From Zavarzinia sp. (GTDB lineage: Bacteria > Pseudomonadota > Alphaproteobacteria > Zavarziniales > Zavarziniaceae): a DNA stretch of 6,052 nt. Position numbers and translations under genes: made by a program. Location: positions 1-6,052 of the forward strand of contig JAQVKV010000170.1 of NCBI GenBank assembly GCA_028694545.1, in the 5' to 3' direction. Under the pieces are notes generated by a model. It was not told the origin of the DNA. It worked only from the letters and a program-made list of their open reading frames with translations, and did not search any database. Below are positions 5,569 through 6,052 of this stretch, in pieces. Within the stretch, counting starts at the first letter, position 1; each line of letters begins with the position of its first letter.

Positions 5569-6052
5569 TTGCCAGATCGTAGCGAACAGGCGACAACCAG
5601 TCTGGAAACCAGGATCGTCGAAGTCCTGCGCCGGCGCCTCGGCAAGGACGAGCGCGCGGCCGTGCCGCACGACTGGTTCACGGCGACCGTGCTTACCCTG
5701 CGCGACGCGATCATCGACCGCTGGATCGAGTCGACCCGCCGCACCGAGGCGGAGGACGGCAAGCAGGTCTACTACCTGTCCCTCGAATTCCTGATCGGAC
5801 GCCTGCTGCGCGACGCCCTGTCGAACATGGGCCTTGAGCCGGCGATGGCGGCGGCCCTGCGCGACCATGGCCTCGATCTTGCCGCGCTCGAGGAACTGGA
5901 GCCGGACGCGGCGCTGGGCAATGGTGGTCTGGGCCGGCTGGCGGCCTGCTTCATGGAAAGCCTCGCCACGCTCGACATTCCAGCCTGCGGTTACGGCATC
6001 CGCTACGTCAACGGCATGTTCCGCCAGCGCATCGATGACGGATGGCAGGTGG
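5569..6052 (+). CDS. glgP: Glycogen phosphorylase, N-terminal part (runs off right edge)
   Basis: Pyridoxal-phosphate enzyme that cleaves alpha-1,4-glucan chain ends with phosphate, giving glucose-1-phosphate. About 161 of the usual 800-840 residues are visible. From the chosen start it reads M(TTG)PDRSEQATTSLETRIVE, then the conserved N-terminal helix region with DWFTATVLTLRDAIIDRW, VYYLSLEFLIGRLL (67-80), LEELEPDAALGNGGLGRLAACF (from about 107, with the Gly-rich loop LGNGGLGRLAA), and GYGIRYVNGMFRQ near the edge. The PLP lysine would lie far downstream. The first in-frame ATG would remove the conserved YYLSLEF block, so TTG with GGGGAG nine bases upstream is preferred. Divergent from the alpha-glucosidase, suggesting joint use in glucan breakdown. 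A maltodextrin phosphorylase cannot be told apart from this fragment. Confidence 0.93.
   Translation, partial: MPDRSEQATTSLETRIVEVLRRRLGKDERAAVPHDWFTATVLTLRDAIIDRWIESTRRTEAEDGKQVYYLSLEFLIGRLLRDALSNMGLEPAMAAALRDHGLDLAALEELEPDAALGNGGLGRLAACFMESLATLDIPACGYGIRYVNGMFRQRIDDGWQV

Noticed and set aside
1..6052. A previously undescribed system, mobile element, CRISPR array, tRNA or rRNA
   Set aside because: Every stretch longer than about 170 bp is covered by a recognised metabolic or regulatory gene; I saw no direct repeat arrays, transposase motifs, attachment sites or structural RNA patterns.

Overview
The window comes from a GC-rich proteobacterial chromosome, most likely an alphaproteobacterium. 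The evidence is strong G/C bias at third codon positions, an octameric (class I) bacterial phosphoribulokinase, and a cbbR regulator divergent from a cbbF-cbbP-cbbT cluster. That layout is known from purple non-sulfur and other facultatively autotrophic alphaproteobacteria. I cannot name the genus from the sequence alone.

The left part (1-2713, minus strand) is the start of a Calvin-Benson-Bassham operon: cbbF (class I fructose-1,6-bisphosphatase), cbbP (phosphoribulokinase) and cbbT (transketolase, cut by the left edge). The genes are packed closely: 14 bp lie between cbbF and cbbP, and cbbP and cbbT share an ATGA overlap. Together they dephosphorylate fructose-1,6-bisphosphate, rearrange sugar phosphates and regenerate ribulose-1,5-bisphosphate. 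RubisCO itself is not in the window; it would be expected further left, downstream of cbbT.

The 163-bp gap 2714-2876 is a divergent control region. It holds an AT-rich island unlike its surroundings, a perfect TATAAT, two T-N-A-N7-T-N-A motifs of the CbbR type 31 bp apart, a 7+7 inverted repeat, and a GC-rich hairpin in the cbbF leader. cbbR (2877-3839, plus strand) encodes the LysR-type activator expected to act here.

The right part is about alpha-glucan breakdown. A cytoplasmic GH13 alpha-glucosidase (minus strand) overlaps the end of cbbR tail to tail by 25 bp. Divergent from it is the start of glycogen phosphorylase glgP, which I place at a TTG codon; it is cut by the right edge. The window therefore joins a carbon-fixation operon to genes that mobilise stored or imported glucan. 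This looks like ordinary central carbon metabolism with a well-formed regulatory region. I see no mobile element, CRISPR array, RNA gene or unknown multi-gene system.
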